Shown piece after piece: positions 8,288 to 18,080 of a stretch of 64,000 bases of DNA (positions within the stretch are counted from its first letter, which is position 1; every line of letters starts with the position of its first letter). The notes under the pieces are model-generated. The model worked only from the letters and a program-made list of their open reading frames with translations, did no database searches and was not told the DNA's origin. The stretch is from Sphingobacterium sp. ML3W (GTDB taxonomy: Bacteria > Bacteroidota > Bacteroidia > Sphingobacteriales > Sphingobacteriaceae): NCBI RefSeq assembly GCF_000747525.1, contig NZ_CP009278.1:4526001-4590000 (forward strand), in the 5' to 3' direction. The position numbers and the translations under genes are program-made.

Positions 8288-9643
8288 TCAATTTCCTCTA
8301 AAATATCTCAATTCAATAATATCATTTGGAATAGGTTTTTCGTTCCAATGTTCATGGATAACAAGTGCAGCACCTAATGCTGTCGCTTGTGCCATGGAGG
8401 CACCAAAAATCTCTACCTCAGGAAATTCTTTTGCCAAGAGATTCATGTAAATATGGTTTTTACTAAACCCTCCATCTACAAAAATTCTAGATACCTTTTT
8501 AGCGTCCAAAACAAGCCTTGTCGACTCAACTTGAGCCTTGATCAAGTGTAGCATTAAACTATGGTAAGCCTCTTCATAATCATGATAGCGACCCAAATCC
8601 ACCTTTGAAAAAATTTTCAAATCCCCTGCTATACTTTCCTTAGCTAATTTAGCTACTATTCTAGGATTGAGTTGAATATTACGAAACTTGGCTGTAGTAA
8701 CATGAAAAAAATCAGCTATCCGTTTAGACTGTACCTCATGCTCATATCCGGCAAATAATCTGGAAGCTTTAACTGGCTTACCAGCATAAGACTGATAAAA
8801 CAAACAATCTTTCCGTAATTCATCTACAGTTAAATCACTATGGTTAAATGGATTGAAAGAAATACACCAGGTTCCTGTAGATATAAGAACAAAAGGTTCA
8901 TTAAAATTAAGCAAATAAGGAATTAAAGCAGAAGAACTATCATGAAGTCCAGCACCTACCCGATAAGGGCTACCTGGAAATGCGCCATCAAAAACCTCAT
9001 CCCCCTTTACAATTGGCGCTAATATCCCCTGTATTCCTTCCTCCTGTACCCATTGATGATATTCATCTTTATTAAAGTCCCACAAAGCAGTATGGCAACC
9101 TATACTCGTCATATCAGAATACACCTTTCCTGAAACTAAAAAACTTAAATATTGTGGCAGATGTAAAGCAAACCTAACGCGTTCAAAAATTTTTGGCTGT
9201 TCCCTTTTTAATCGCAAAATCTGTAAGCCCGAATTTAAGCTGCCCAATGCAGGCGAAGAGCTTGCCAAAGAAAAGGCCTCTTCTCCACCATACTTATTAT
9301 ACAAATCTTGCTGAAGGGCAACTGGGAATTCTTTCAAGTAATTATACAAAGGAGTCAAAGGTCTACCATCATCGTCGATATATACAAAGCTAGCTCCATA
9401 GGAGGTGAAATTAATCGCTTTAACCTCAAATTCATTCTTCCGAAACACTTCATGAAGCGAGTCGAAAACTGACAATCTCAAACTTTCAAGGTTCTCACAC
9501 GGATCTCCATCTTCATCCACAGTTTCTAAAAATCTTGCAGAACGCTCGAATACAATTTGGTAGTTTGCATCAAAAAGAAAAAGCTTTTTATTAGTTTTAC
9601 CTACGTCGAAAATAGCAACTACTGGAATTTTATCGTTATTCAT
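8288..9643 (-). CDS. FGGY-family sugar kinase, probable L-rhamnulokinase
   Basis: 451 residues. The N-terminal ATP-binding motif AIFDVGKTNKKLFLFD and the C-terminal FGGY landmarks FVDGGFSKNHIYMNLLAKEF and ASMAQATALGAALV are clear. ISTGTWCISFNPF is the usual phosphate-binding segment. Length is normal. It is the last gene of a four-gene operon with a rhamnose isomerase 10 bases upstream, so the inferred reaction is L-rhamnulose + ATP to L-rhamnulose 1-phosphate in the cytosol. It resembles the divergent Bacteroidota kinase group more than enterobacterial RhaB, so the substrate comes from context. Confidence 0.85.
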   Translation of the reverse strand: MNNDKIPVVAIFDVGKTNKKLFLFDANYQIVFERSARFLETVDEDGDPCENLESLRLSVFDSLHEVFRKNEFEVKAINFTSYGASFVYIDDDGRPLTPLYNYLKEFPVALQQDLYNKYGGEEAFSLASSSPALGSLNSGLQILRLKREQPKIFERVRFALHLPQYLSFLVSGKVYSDMTSIGCHTALWDFNKDEYHQWVQEEGIQGILAPIVKGDEVFDGAFPGSPYRVGAGLHDSSSALIPYLLNFNEPFVLISTGTWCISFNPFNHSDLTVDELRKDCLFYQSYAGKPVKASRLFAGYEHEVQSKRIADFFHVTTAKFRNIQLNPRIVAKLAKESIAGDLKIFSKVDLGRYHDYEEAYHSLMLHLIKAQVESTRLVLDAKKVSRIFVDGGFSKNHIYMNLLAKEFPEVEIFGASMAQATALGAALVIHEHWNEKPIPNDIIELRYFRGN

Positions 9644-9653
9644 TCTTTAACTT

Positions 9654-10928
9654 TTATAATCCCGTTGCAATAGTATTTAAACCTCGCTCTTTTATTAATT
9701 TTTCCCGTAATTTCTCCTCATTAAATAGCAATACAGGATTCAAGGCTGCACCACTCCGTAATCGCGATTCGGCAACTAATGGTCGTACATCAGTACGGAA
9801 AGCATCTTGAAGAATTTCTTGTGCCTTCACAATATCATTCAATTGCTGAGCTTCTTTAAGTGCAGCACGATCGACCAATAATGCTTGTGCATAGGCAATT
9901 TTTATAGCTTCTACAGATTGCAATAAATCCACTAGGGGGTCTTTGAGATTATGCGAAGCATCAATCATCCACCCCAAACCTGTTGCATGGTCCATTCCAT
10001 TCAAATCCATGCCATCAACGAGCTCATTAAAAATAAGGAAGAGTTGATAGGGTTTTATACTTCCAGCTGTTAAATCATCATCGGCATATTTACTATCGTT
10101 GAAATGAAAACCACCTAGCTTACCCTCCATCAACAACAGAGAGACTATCTGTTCGATATTAGCATTGGGTAGATGATGACCCAAATCAACTAAAGTAAAC
10201 GCCTTAGGTCCCAGCTTATTCGCTAAGAGCAGCGATTGCCCCCAATCTCCGATAGTCATCGAATAAAAATAAGGCTCAAAAGCTTTATACTCCACAAACA
10301 ATTTCCAATCTTCTGGCAAATGTTTATAAATTTCTTGCAAACTGGATAAAGTATTTTGAAATGCTTCACGAAAATTCAGTTGTCCAGGAAAAGATGAACC
10401 ATCAGCTAACCAGACGGTCAGAGATTTGGACCCTAATGACTTACCATAATTAATCACTTCAATGTTATGATCAATGGCCTGCCTGCGTACCAATGGGTCA
10501 ACATGGTGTAACGACCCATGTTTATAACTATGTTCTTGGTTAGCTTGATCTTGAAAAGTATTGGAGTTAACGGCGTCAAAAGTAATCGCTAAAGAACTTG
10601 CTAATGCTTTGATCTTATCTGCATCTTTTGGGATATCCCAAGGAATATGCAAGGAAATAGCACCACTAGATTTATTGAGCGCATGCAATAATCCAACATC
10701 CTCCAACTTTTGCTCTAAAGTACCGGGCTCTCCCGGACCAGAAAAACGTCCAAAACGTGTTCCTCCAGTGCCCAATGCCCAGCTTGGTATTGCTATTTGA
10801 AATTTCTGAAGCTTCTCTAAAACCTGTTCAACAGCTGCAATATCCTGTGAGATATATGCAAAATCTCTCTTGTGTTTATCTCTTAATTGACTATTATGCG
10901 CATCTATTAGCTGCTTGTCTAAAATCAT
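9654..10928 (-). CDS. rhaI: L-rhamnose isomerase (RhaI type)
   Basis: 424 residues, TIM-barrel sugar isomerase. The N-terminus (IPSWALGTGGTRFGRFSGPG, residues 48-67) is typical of the RhaI family found in Pseudomonas stutzeri and in rhizobia, not of enterobacterial RhaA. Candidate metal ligands are Glu213 (FVEYKAFEP), Asp248 (VDLGHHLPN), His275 (GGFHFNDSK) and an Asp near 307. It isomerises L-rhamnose to L-rhamnulose with a divalent metal. It sits between the kinase (10-bp gap) and the aldolase fusion (82-bp gap), completing the pathway. Confidence 0.92.
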   Translation of the reverse strand: MILDKQLIDAHNSQLRDKHKRDFAYISQDIAAVEQVLEKLQKFQIAIPSWALGTGGTRFGRFSGPGEPGTLEQKLEDVGLLHALNKSSGAISLHIPWDIPKDADKIKALASSLAITFDAVNSNTFQDQANQEHSYKHGSLHHVDPLVRRQAIDHNIEVINYGKSLGSKSLTVWLADGSSFPGQLNFREAFQNTLSSLQEIYKHLPEDWKLFVEYKAFEPYFYSMTIGDWGQSLLLANKLGPKAFTLVDLGHHLPNANIEQIVSLLLMEGKLGGFHFNDSKYADDDLTAGSIKPYQLFLIFNELVDGMDLNGMDHATGLGWMIDASHNLKDPLVDLLQSVEAIKIAYAQALLVDRAALKEAQQLNDIVKAQEILQDAFRTDVRPLVAESRLRSGAALNPVLLFNEEKLREKLIKERGLNTIATGL

Positions 10929-11010
10929 AATTAAAATGGTTAATGGTTGATAACGTAGATAGATATCGAGTGAATTTTCACATCATCACTCGACATCTAA
11001 GATATAAAAA

Positions 11011-13125
11011 TTAGCGAACAAATGCCATTGCAACGCCTCCATCGACATTCAAAACATTGCCTGTAGATTTATTCAACAAGCCACCAACATAAGTGAAACA
11101 TGCATTAGCAATATCTTCTGGAAGGATAATCTCGTTCAGTAAAGTACGTTTCGCATAAAAAGCCGGTAACTCCTCGATGGTTACTCCATATGCTTTTGCG
11201 CGACCCGCGGCCCATCCGCCAGCCCAAATATTACTATCGGAAATTACAGCATCGGGATTGATAACATTCACTCGTATTTTTGCTGGCCCTAGTTCTGCAG
11301 CACACAGACGACTTAGATGTAATTGAGCAGCTTTTGCACTACCATATCCCGCATTGTTGGGGCCACTAACGAGCGCATTTTTACTCACAATATTAAGAAT
11401 ATCACCACCTATGTTTTGCCCCTTTAAAATTGGAGCTACAGCTTGAATAACCAAAAACTGACCTTTTACCAAGACATTATAGAGCAAATCCCAATCCTCT
11501 TGCGTATGGTCTTCAATCGTTTTAGAAATTGATAATCCAGCATTATTAACAATAATATCAATTCCACCAAATGCCAATACAGCATCATTGAGTGCATGTT
11601 TAATCTGCGCTTCATTGGTTACATCAAGAATTGTGGTGATAACCGCATCTCTCCCAAATTCTGCTACAAAATCTTTCTCACAGGCAGCAAGTCGCTCAGC
11701 ATTGATATCATTCAACACCACGACAGCACCTTCTTGGGCCATCTTCTTTGCAATAGCCTTACCAATACCTCCCCCACTCCCTGTCACCAACGCTATTTTA
11801 CCTGAAAGTGCTTTGGGGCTTGGCATACGCTGCAACTTAGCTTCTTCCAACAACCAATACTCAATATCAAAAGCTTCTTGACGTGGCAAGGCCGTATATT
11901 CGCTAATAGCTTCAGCACCTTTCATCACATTGATTGCATTAGTGTAAAATTCAGCTGCCACACGAGCGGTTTGTTTATCTTTTGCAAATGAGAATAATCC
12001 TACGCCTGGATATAAGACAATTACGGGATTTTTATCACGAATGCTCGGACTATTTTCATGTTTACAATTTGCATAGTATTGCGCGTACATCTCTCGATAG
12101 CCTTCAAACAATGGTTCCAACTTCTTTTTCAGTTCTTCCACATTATCTAAGTTTTCAGACTTGGATAAGGTGAGTACCAAAGGCTGAATTTTAGTGCGTA
12201 AAAAATGATCCGGACAACTCGTACCTAAAGGAGCTAATCGTTCTAGATCATTTGAATTGATGAACTCCAATACACGGTCATCATCTGTAAAATGTCCAAT
12301 CATATGACGCTCACTTGAACAAAAACCCCTTAATATAGGAGCTAATTTTGCAGCTTGAGCATTTCTTTCCTCTTTATTTAGGCTTTCATTCTTCTGCCCT
12401 CCAAATACAGGACTTTTTTTACCATAATTTTGTTCTAAATATGTTGCACATGTTTCAATAACATCTAATGAATTTAGATAACAATCGTAAGCAGAGTCTC
12501 CCCAAGTAAATAAACCATGCGATCCCAACATGATACCTCGGATGTCTGGATTTGCTTTTAGACAGGACTGCAGCTGTAAGCCCAAATCAAATCCAGGACG
12601 CTGCCAATCAACCCAACCGATAGAACCATTGAAAAGTTCTTCCGTTATTTTCTTTCCATCTTTTGCAGCTGCTATTGCGATAGCAGCATCTGGATGTAAA
12701 TGATCGATATGTTTGAATGGCAAAAAACCATGCAAGGGCGTATCTATTGAAGGTGCTTTGGAACTCAAATCAAAAATACAGTGGTTGAATAGTTCCACCA
12801 TTTCATCTTCATATGCAATCCCCCTATAGACATTTTCAAGATTGCGCAAACGTTGCAGGTATAATGCTGCAAGTCCTGATTTTTTCAATGTACCAATATC
12901 CCCTCCAGACCCCTTTATCCACATTACTTCAACATCTTCATTCGTAAGAGGATCTTTCTCCCAAACCTTACAAGAGGTATTACCACCACCATAATTGGTA
13001 ATTCTTAGATCTGCACCTAAAATATTTGAACGATATAATAATAGCGCAACCTCATCACCTTCCAATGATTTCGCTTTTTGATCGTCCCACAAGTAATTTA
13101 CATGTTTATACGTTTTCACTGCCAT
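11011..13125 (-). CDS. Rhamnulose-1-phosphate aldolase / lactaldehyde dehydrogenase fusion
   Basis: 704 residues with two domains. Residues about 20-430 are a class II aldolase/adducin domain with zinc-ligand His in KHIDHLHPDAA (His139, 142, 144) and GSHGLFTWG (His203). From about residue 440 comes a short-chain dehydrogenase with TGSGGGIG (448-455), NNAG and the catalytic Tyr-x3-Lys in YGSAKAAQ. This is the known RhaE/RhaEW-type bifunctional enzyme: it splits L-rhamnulose 1-phosphate to DHAP and L-lactaldehyde and oxidises the aldehyde to lactate with NAD. It lies 10 bases after rhaT. Confidence 0.93.
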   Translation of the reverse strand: MAVKTYKHVNYLWDDQKAKSLEGDEVALLLYRSNILGADLRITNYGGGNTSCKVWEKDPLTNEDVEVMWIKGSGGDIGTLKKSGLAALYLQRLRNLENVYRGIAYEDEMVELFNHCIFDLSSKAPSIDTPLHGFLPFKHIDHLHPDAAIAIAAAKDGKKITEELFNGSIGWVDWQRPGFDLGLQLQSCLKANPDIRGIMLGSHGLFTWGDSAYDCYLNSLDVIETCATYLEQNYGKKSPVFGGQKNESLNKEERNAQAAKLAPILRGFCSSERHMIGHFTDDDRVLEFINSNDLERLAPLGTSCPDHFLRTKIQPLVLTLSKSENLDNVEELKKKLEPLFEGYREMYAQYYANCKHENSPSIRDKNPVIVLYPGVGLFSFAKDKQTARVAAEFYTNAINVMKGAEAISEYTALPRQEAFDIEYWLLEEAKLQRMPSPKALSGKIALVTGSGGGIGKAIAKKMAQEGAVVVLNDINAERLAACEKDFVAEFGRDAVITTILDVTNEAQIKHALNDAVLAFGGIDIIVNNAGLSISKTIEDHTQEDWDLLYNVLVKGQFLVIQAVAPILKGQNIGGDILNIVSKNALVSGPNNAGYGSAKAAQLHLSRLCAAELGPAKIRVNVINPDAVISDSNIWAGGWAAGRAKAYGVTIEELPAFYAKRTLLNEIILPEDIANACFTYVGGLLNKSTGNVLNVDGGVAMAFVR

Positions 13126-13135
13126 ATATATTAAA

Positions 13136-14212
13136 TTAATTTTCTAAAGTTCTTGCAAATCCTACGACGCAAATAGAAATTATGATGAGCACTATTCCAC
13201 CTATTATGGAACGATAAGCAGTTTGGTTCACCCCTTTCCATTCTTTTAATACAACTCCCCAAGCATTTGAAATCAAGATGATAAACGCCATATGAAGAAT
13301 CCACGAACTGGCACCGTTACCTAAACGACTCTCTCCCATTCCGTAAAAAAAGAATTGTAAATACCAAGTCGTACCAGCCAGGGCACATAAAAGTAAATTC
13401 TTAGCTTTGGGAGCATCGGATTTAGTATAATCTGAAAAGGTTTTATTTTTAAATAAAAGATAGATACACCAAATAAAGTTTGTAGTAAAGCCCCCCCACA
13501 GGATAATGATGTAAGTAACGTTATTCTGATATAGAAACTCTCCATCGTTAGGATTACTACTCTTCCACACGGAATTTGCCACATCAGCAAGCGGTTTTCC
13601 TGCCTCAATGCCAAAATTGAAACAAGCACTAAGTACTCCGGAAACCAGTGCCACTACAATGCCAAGCGTGAAGTTATAATCAGACTTTGCATCACCAGAC
13701 AGTGTTGATAAACTTTTTTCTTTTGACACACCTGCCTTGCCACAAAGACACACCCCTAAGACACATATCAACAAACCTATTAATATGCAAATGCCAGATT
13801 GAGTAGTAAAGAAGTAATCTATTCCGTGCTTTCCTGTCGTTTTATTAAAAAAATAATAAATACTGGGCATCAATGACCCAAATACCATACTTAAACCTAA
13901 AATAATACTGCTACCCAACGAAACACCAAGATAACGTACCCCAAGACCATAAGTAAGCCCACCTATACCCCATAACATCCCGAATAAAAAAGTATAGGAT
14001 AAAGTACCAGCATGAGCATGCATGATAATCTCTGAAAAATTAGGAATAGTTAACCATGCAGCAATTGGTGGGACAATAATCCAAGAAAAAAGACCGCCTA
14101 AGATCCACATGGACTCCCAAGACCATCCTTTCACTTTCTTATAAGGAACATAAAAACTTCCTGACGCAAAACCGCCGATGAAATGGAATATTACTCCGAA
14201 AATAGCATTCAT
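13136..14212 (-). CDS. rhaT: L-rhamnose/proton symporter
   Basis: 358 residues with ten predicted membrane segments in the drug/metabolite-transporter fold. Family landmarks are the N-terminal FHFIGGFASGSFYVPYKKVK, WIIVPPIAAWL, YGLGVRYLGVSLGSSIILGL and the C-terminal NGASSWILHMAFIILISN. It imports L-rhamnose through the inner membrane. It is the first gene of the rhamnose operon; the upstream repeats at 14268-14303 overlap its probable promoter. Confidence 0.94.
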   Translation of the reverse strand: MNAIFGVIFHFIGGFASGSFYVPYKKVKGWSWESMWILGGLFSWIIVPPIAAWLTIPNFSEIIMHAHAGTLSYTFLFGMLWGIGGLTYGLGVRYLGVSLGSSIILGLSMVFGSLMPSIYYFFNKTTGKHGIDYFFTTQSGICILIGLLICVLGVCLCGKAGVSKEKSLSTLSGDAKSDYNFTLGIVVALVSGVLSACFNFGIEAGKPLADVANSVWKSSNPNDGEFLYQNNVTYIIILWGGFTTNFIWCIYLLFKNKTFSDYTKSDAPKAKNLLLCALAGTTWYLQFFFYGMGESRLGNGASSWILHMAFIILISNAWGVVLKEWKGVNQTAYRSIIGGIVLIIISICVVGFARTLEN

Positions 14213-14267
14213 ACTTATCTTTTTAGGTATTTTACATGAACTAAATTAAATGATTTCCACATCTAAA

Positions 14268-14316
14268 CTGTTATGCACTGTTATGCACTGTTATACATAA
14301 CAGCTTAGCATCCAAA
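14268..14316 (-). promoter_or_regulatory. Operator-like triple repeat and putative promoter of the rhamnose operon
   Basis: The 10-mer CTGTTATGCA occurs twice in tandem and a third unit starts CTGTTATAC; the last forms an inverted repeat CTGTTAT-AC-ATAACAG (14288-14303). On the minus strand a TTTG (bases 14313-14316) lies 10 bases before it and a TA-box follows about 19 bases later, so the palindrome would sit between the two promoter elements. That position suits a GntR/LacI-type repressor. The repeats are seen directly; the function is inferred. Confidence 0.6.
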
Positions 14317-14319
14317 TAC

Positions 14320-14761
14320 AGATCGATGCAGTTATAAGTGGAAATCTGCTTTCAATATTTTAGAAATTGTTCTTTTATTTCCGCTTACTTTCTCTAAATA
14401 ATAACATTATCAAAGTTGGTCAGATCTAAAATTGGTTAAGCCAAAGCTAATCAAATTGGATATATCAAGTGTGCAATTGGGGCTTATTCAAGGTGTAAAA
14501 TGGAGACATTTCACGAATTTAATTTTTTCTAATCTGTTTTCAGCTTGTATTTAGCCTGGATCCATTTCTATAACTCTTTTGTTTAAGTTGCATTAGCACA
14601 GAAAGTTTCAAATAAATGTTTCTTTTACATTTATTTGAAAAATAGTATCTATCTTTAAAAAAGAAATCAATTTAAACCAAGTGATTTCACCCAATAACAC
14701 ATTCATATTTACGAACAAAAGGAATAACAAGTTATTTATCTAACTAATATTTACTAAAAAA
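14320..14761. repeat. Intergenic region with a perfect 13-bp hairpin
   Basis: About 440 non-coding bases between rhaT and the GH43 remnant. The one clear structure is TTCAAATAAATGT (14607-14619) and its exact complement (14627-14639) around a 7-base loop. No T-tract follows, so it is not a usual terminator; an operator or mRNA leader structure for the GH43 remnant is possible. Nothing else recognised. Confidence 0.45.
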
Positions 14762-15343
14762 ATGAGAAAACAAATTTTGTCCATAACCTTATTCTTATGT
14801 TATTTATGCGCACCTGCTCAAGACAACACCCCTGCAGAAAAAGATCACGTCGCCTATATATTTGCCAACTTTTTAGGAAACGATATTAAAGAGGAGCAAC
14901 CATTCAACATGACACATGGACAAGAGATAGATCCTGATGTTTCTAGAGACCCGAAGACTGGAAAACACCACCTCTACTGGGGGAATGGATACACTGCTGT
15001 TGCAGAGTTAAATGATGATATGCTGGGCATCAACAAAGAAAGCATAAAAGTAATTACTCCAGATAGCACCTTTCGCGAAGGAATCTATGTTTTCTATAGA
15101 AAAAACATCTATTACTCTCTTTGGTCTGAAGATGACACCAAAAGCGAAGACTATCGTGTACGATATGGAGCGTCAACCTCACCAACCGGCTCCATTCAGA
15201 TACCTGATAATAACCTAATTTTAACTAAAAATCCAGAACTAGGTATTTACGGAACCGGACATAATGCCGTATTGCAAACACCTGGTGAAGATAAATGCTT
15301 TATCGTATACCATAGGATAAAACCCGTCATTCCCACATTATAG
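14762..15343 (+). pseudogene. Internally deleted and truncated GH43-type glycosidase remnant
   Basis: 193 residues. A signal peptide (LFLCYLCAPAQ) is followed by YIFANFLGNDIKEEQPFN, the normal start of a secreted GH43 enzyme, and then jumps directly to GQEIDPDVSRDPKTGKHHLY, WGNGYTAVAELNDDM, FREGIYVFYR and SLWSEDDTKSEDYRVRYG, ending at IYGTGHNAVLQTPGEDKCFIVYHR. The blade holding the catalytic Asp between the two parts is missing, as are the last blades and any C-terminal domain. GH43 enzymes are usually 300-600 residues and act on arabinans or xylans. The frame is open, but the enzyme should be inactive. It lies between the rhamnose and arabinose clusters. Confidence 0.75.
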
Positions 15344-15460
15344 CTTATCAATTATGAGCTGTATCCAATTGATTAGATACTCATTTGCAAACCAACCTTA
15401 TTCACATTTAACACAAAAACAATCAATAAAGCGCCAGATATCAACATATTTGCTGATTAG

Positions 15461-16144
15461 ATGATGATAATTTATTCAATAATCACTAATTTTAGTAACG
15501 AAAATACGAGCAATTCTTTGAAAAATTATATATTATTCCTTGACACAGAAACATCAGGACTTCCAAAAAAATGGGACAAAAAGTATAGTGATATACAAAA
15601 TTGGCCACATGCACTTCAAGTAGCATGGATTATTTTTGATGCAGATTTCAATGAAGTCAAACGGACAAACAAGTACATTTACGAACCCTTTATTTTTATA
15701 AGTCGAGAATCCGAACAAATTCATGGACTAACACCACAATTTTTAAGAGAACATGGGGAGAACAAAAAAAATGTTCTACGGAAATTAGCGCATGATTTAA
15801 AAAAATATCAGCCGTTGATCGTTGGTCATTTTTTAGCATTCGACTTGCAAGTTATCGCAGCTGAATTTGTTAGATCAAAATTAAATATACCTTTTGAACA
15901 GCTCATCTATTTTTGTACACTATGGCATAGTAAAATGTATGTAAGAAATCCCAATATGGTCCATATGAATCTATCCCACCTTCATGAAACCCTATTTACA
16001 GAAATACCTAAAGATCTACATAATGCTGAAAAGGATGCAGAAATAACTGCAAAGTGTTATTTTGAAATGGTTAACAGAAATCAACTTTCCACAGAAGATA
16101 TTGAAAATCAACAAGTACGATTTGTAAATTTACTTCAACCTTAA
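15461..16144 (+). CDS. DnaQ-like DEDDh 3'-5' exonuclease
   Basis: 227 residues. The exonuclease motifs are FLDTETSG (Asp28, Glu30), GHFLAFDLQ (Asp128) and LHNAEKDAEIT (His187, Asp192), the DEDDh arrangement of DnaQ/oligoribonuclease-type nucleases with two metal ions. It is shorter than a full polymerase III epsilon in its C-terminus. A cyclic-nucleotide/CBS/DUF294 gene starts 10 bases downstream, a pairing known in many bacteria, where the two probably act together in a nucleotide-linked response. The first ATG is used; a second Met follows immediately. Confidence 0.85.
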   Translation: MMIIYSIITNFSNENTSNSLKNYILFLDTETSGLPKKWDKKYSDIQNWPHALQVAWIIFDADFNEVKRTNKYIYEPFIFISRESEQIHGLTPQFLREHGENKKNVLRKLAHDLKKYQPLIVGHFLAFDLQVIAAEFVRSKLNIPFEQLIYFCTLWHSKMYVRNPNMVHMNLSHLHETLFTEIPKDLHNAEKDAEITAKCYFEMVNRNQLSTEDIENQQVRFVNLLQP

Positions 16145-16154
16145 TTCCGTTTCT

Positions 16155-18068
16155 ATGAATAATCCAGATATTATTTTAGCGCTATTAAAAACTACGGCAC
16201 CTTTTCATGTTCTACCAGAATCTGTACAAAAAAGTCTAGTTGACCTAATGACGAGGTTCACATTCTCAAAAGAAGCACTTATCTATAGACAAGGTATTAC
16301 TGATATTGACGGAGTTGACCTTATTTATAAAGGGCAATATGAAACATTTTTTCTCGATACGGTAGAGGACAAACGTTCGATCGAAATACATGAAAGCCCA
16401 TACTGTTTTGGAGGTATTTCAGTGCTTTTAAATCGTAAAAAAGCATTAAAATCCGTCATGGTCAAAAAAGGGACCATCATATATCGGTTACCTCGTAAAG
16501 ATTTTATTGAACTTTGCAATGTCAATGAGGAGTTCTTCCATTTCTTCACCAATGCATTCGGACGTAAAATGCTTGAAGAAGAATTTTCTCATTTTGTGAA
16601 ATCACCTGCGTCATTTGAAGAAAGCTATTATGCCGCAGATCAGCTTTATTCACGTAAGATCGACAATATCATTTATAAAGATATTGTTTCTATAGCCTAC
16701 AATACTCCTATTTATGAAGTAGCAAAAACGATGTCCCAAAATAAGGTGAGCTGCATTTTCATTACAGAAAAAGATCATATTGTTGGCTACGCAACAGATA
16801 TGACACTTCGTGATAATGTTATTGGAAAACAAATAAACGTTACACAGGCCATAGGTTCTGTCATGGACAATCCCATCGTCAGTATCTCTAACCAAGCTTT
16901 TCTCTATGAGGCAGTATTGATGATGTTTCGAACAAAAACAAAATATCTTTTAGTTGAAAAAGAAGGGAAATATGTTGGCTTTTTGAGTCGTAACCGCCTG
17001 TTGAGTGAACAAGGACAATCTCCTTTAGTTTTTATACAATCTGTAAAATTAGCAGAGTCATTAACTGAATTGCAGGAAAAATGGGATAAGGTGCCTAAAA
17101 TTATCAATCAATTGTTAGGTCGAGGAGTAAACGCTGCCATTACAAACCAAGTCATAACGACAATAGCCGATACCATTGCCATAAAGGTGATCGAGAAAGT
17201 TATCCAAGAAATGGGCAAGCCACCCGCTAAGTTCGTCTTTATGGTAACTGGAAGTGAGGGAAGAAAGGAACAAACACTAAAAACGGACCAAGATAACGCC
17301 ATTATCTATGAAGATAAAGCCAATGAACACCGTGAACTGGTTAGAAGCTATTTCCTTAAATTTGCGAGCCGTGTTTCCGACGACTTAAATAAAATTGGAT
17401 TTGTCTATTGCACTGGTGGATATATGGCTAGTAATCCCGAGTGGACACATTCTTTATCGCATTGGAAAAACAATTACAAAAGTTGGATTGAAGACACCAT
17501 ACCTGAAAATGCAATTAAATTTTCAACATTTTTTGATTGTAGAAGACTTTATGGCGACCAAGGAATTATAGACCAACTTAAGTCATTTTTAAATGAGGAG
17601 TTACAAAAGCCAAATGACCGCTTTTTTTCATTTATCGCGAAAAATGCTTTGCAATATGAACCACCACTAACATTTTTTAATGCGATTAAAACACAAACCA
17701 TTGGCGCTTCCGAATTTCTAAACATAAAAAAAGCGATGACTCCAATTGTCGATCTAGTCCGAGTATACGCACTAAAAAACAGAATTTACGAAGAAAACAC
17801 CGGCGAAAGACTTAAGAGATTGGTCGAACTTGAAGTCTTCAACCAGTCACAATACGAAGAATTGCACCAATCTTATTATTACTTAATGGCGCTGCGATTA
17901 AAAAATCAAGCGAATGAGATCATAACAACAAAATCTAATCCCGATAATTATATACGAATCGATAGTCTTACTAAAATTGAAAAAGCAACTTTAAAAGAAA
18001 TTTTCAAAACCATCCATAATTTTCAATTGGGAATAAAATTCAAATTCACAAACAATCTGCTGGGATAG
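16155..18068 (+). CDS. cNMP-binding/CBS/DUF294 nucleotidyltransferase-like protein
   Basis: 637 residues in four parts: cyclic-nucleotide-binding fold (about 10-140), two CBS domains (about 170-290), a nucleotidyltransferase domain of the DUF294 type with GSEGRKEQTLKTDQDNAII (366-384), and a helical DUF294 C-terminal domain. The GS-R-E and DQD residues expected for GlnD-like nucleotidyltransferases are present, so activity is plausible. The family is thought to sense nucleotides, but its substrate is unknown. It forms an operon with the exonuclease. Confidence 0.88.
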   Translation: MNNPDIILALLKTTAPFHVLPESVQKSLVDLMTRFTFSKEALIYRQGITDIDGVDLIYKGQYETFFLDTVEDKRSIEIHESPYCFGGISVLLNRKKALKSVMVKKGTIIYRLPRKDFIELCNVNEEFFHFFTNAFGRKMLEEEFSHFVKSPASFEESYYAADQLYSRKIDNIIYKDIVSIAYNTPIYEVAKTMSQNKVSCIFITEKDHIVGYATDMTLRDNVIGKQINVTQAIGSVMDNPIVSISNQAFLYEAVLMMFRTKTKYLLVEKEGKYVGFLSRNRLLSEQGQSPLVFIQSVKLAESLTELQEKWDKVPKIINQLLGRGVNAAITNQVITTIADTIAIKVIEKVIQEMGKPPAKFVFMVTGSEGRKEQTLKTDQDNAIIYEDKANEHRELVRSYFLKFASRVSDDLNKIGFVYCTGGYMASNPEWTHSLSHWKNNYKSWIEDTIPENAIKFSTFFDCRRLYGDQGIIDQLKSFLNEELQKPNDRFFSFIAKNALQYEPPLTFFNAIKTQTIGASEFLNIKKAMTPIVDLVRVYALKNRIYEENTGERLKRLVELEVFNQSQYEELHQSYYYLMALRLKNQANEIITTKSNPDNYIRIDSLTKIEKATLKEIFKTIHNFQLGIKFKFTNNLLG

Positions 18069-18080
18069 TACAAGCTTAGA

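Noticed and set aside
11588-11881. Plus-strand open frame opposite the rhamnulose-phosphate aldolase fusion
   Set aside because: It is the complement of the conserved dehydrogenase domain and shows no protein-like features of its own.
14268-14303. Tandem repeats as a CRISPR array
   Set aside because: Units are 10 bases, directly adjacent, with no spacers and no cas genes; they fit an operator array.
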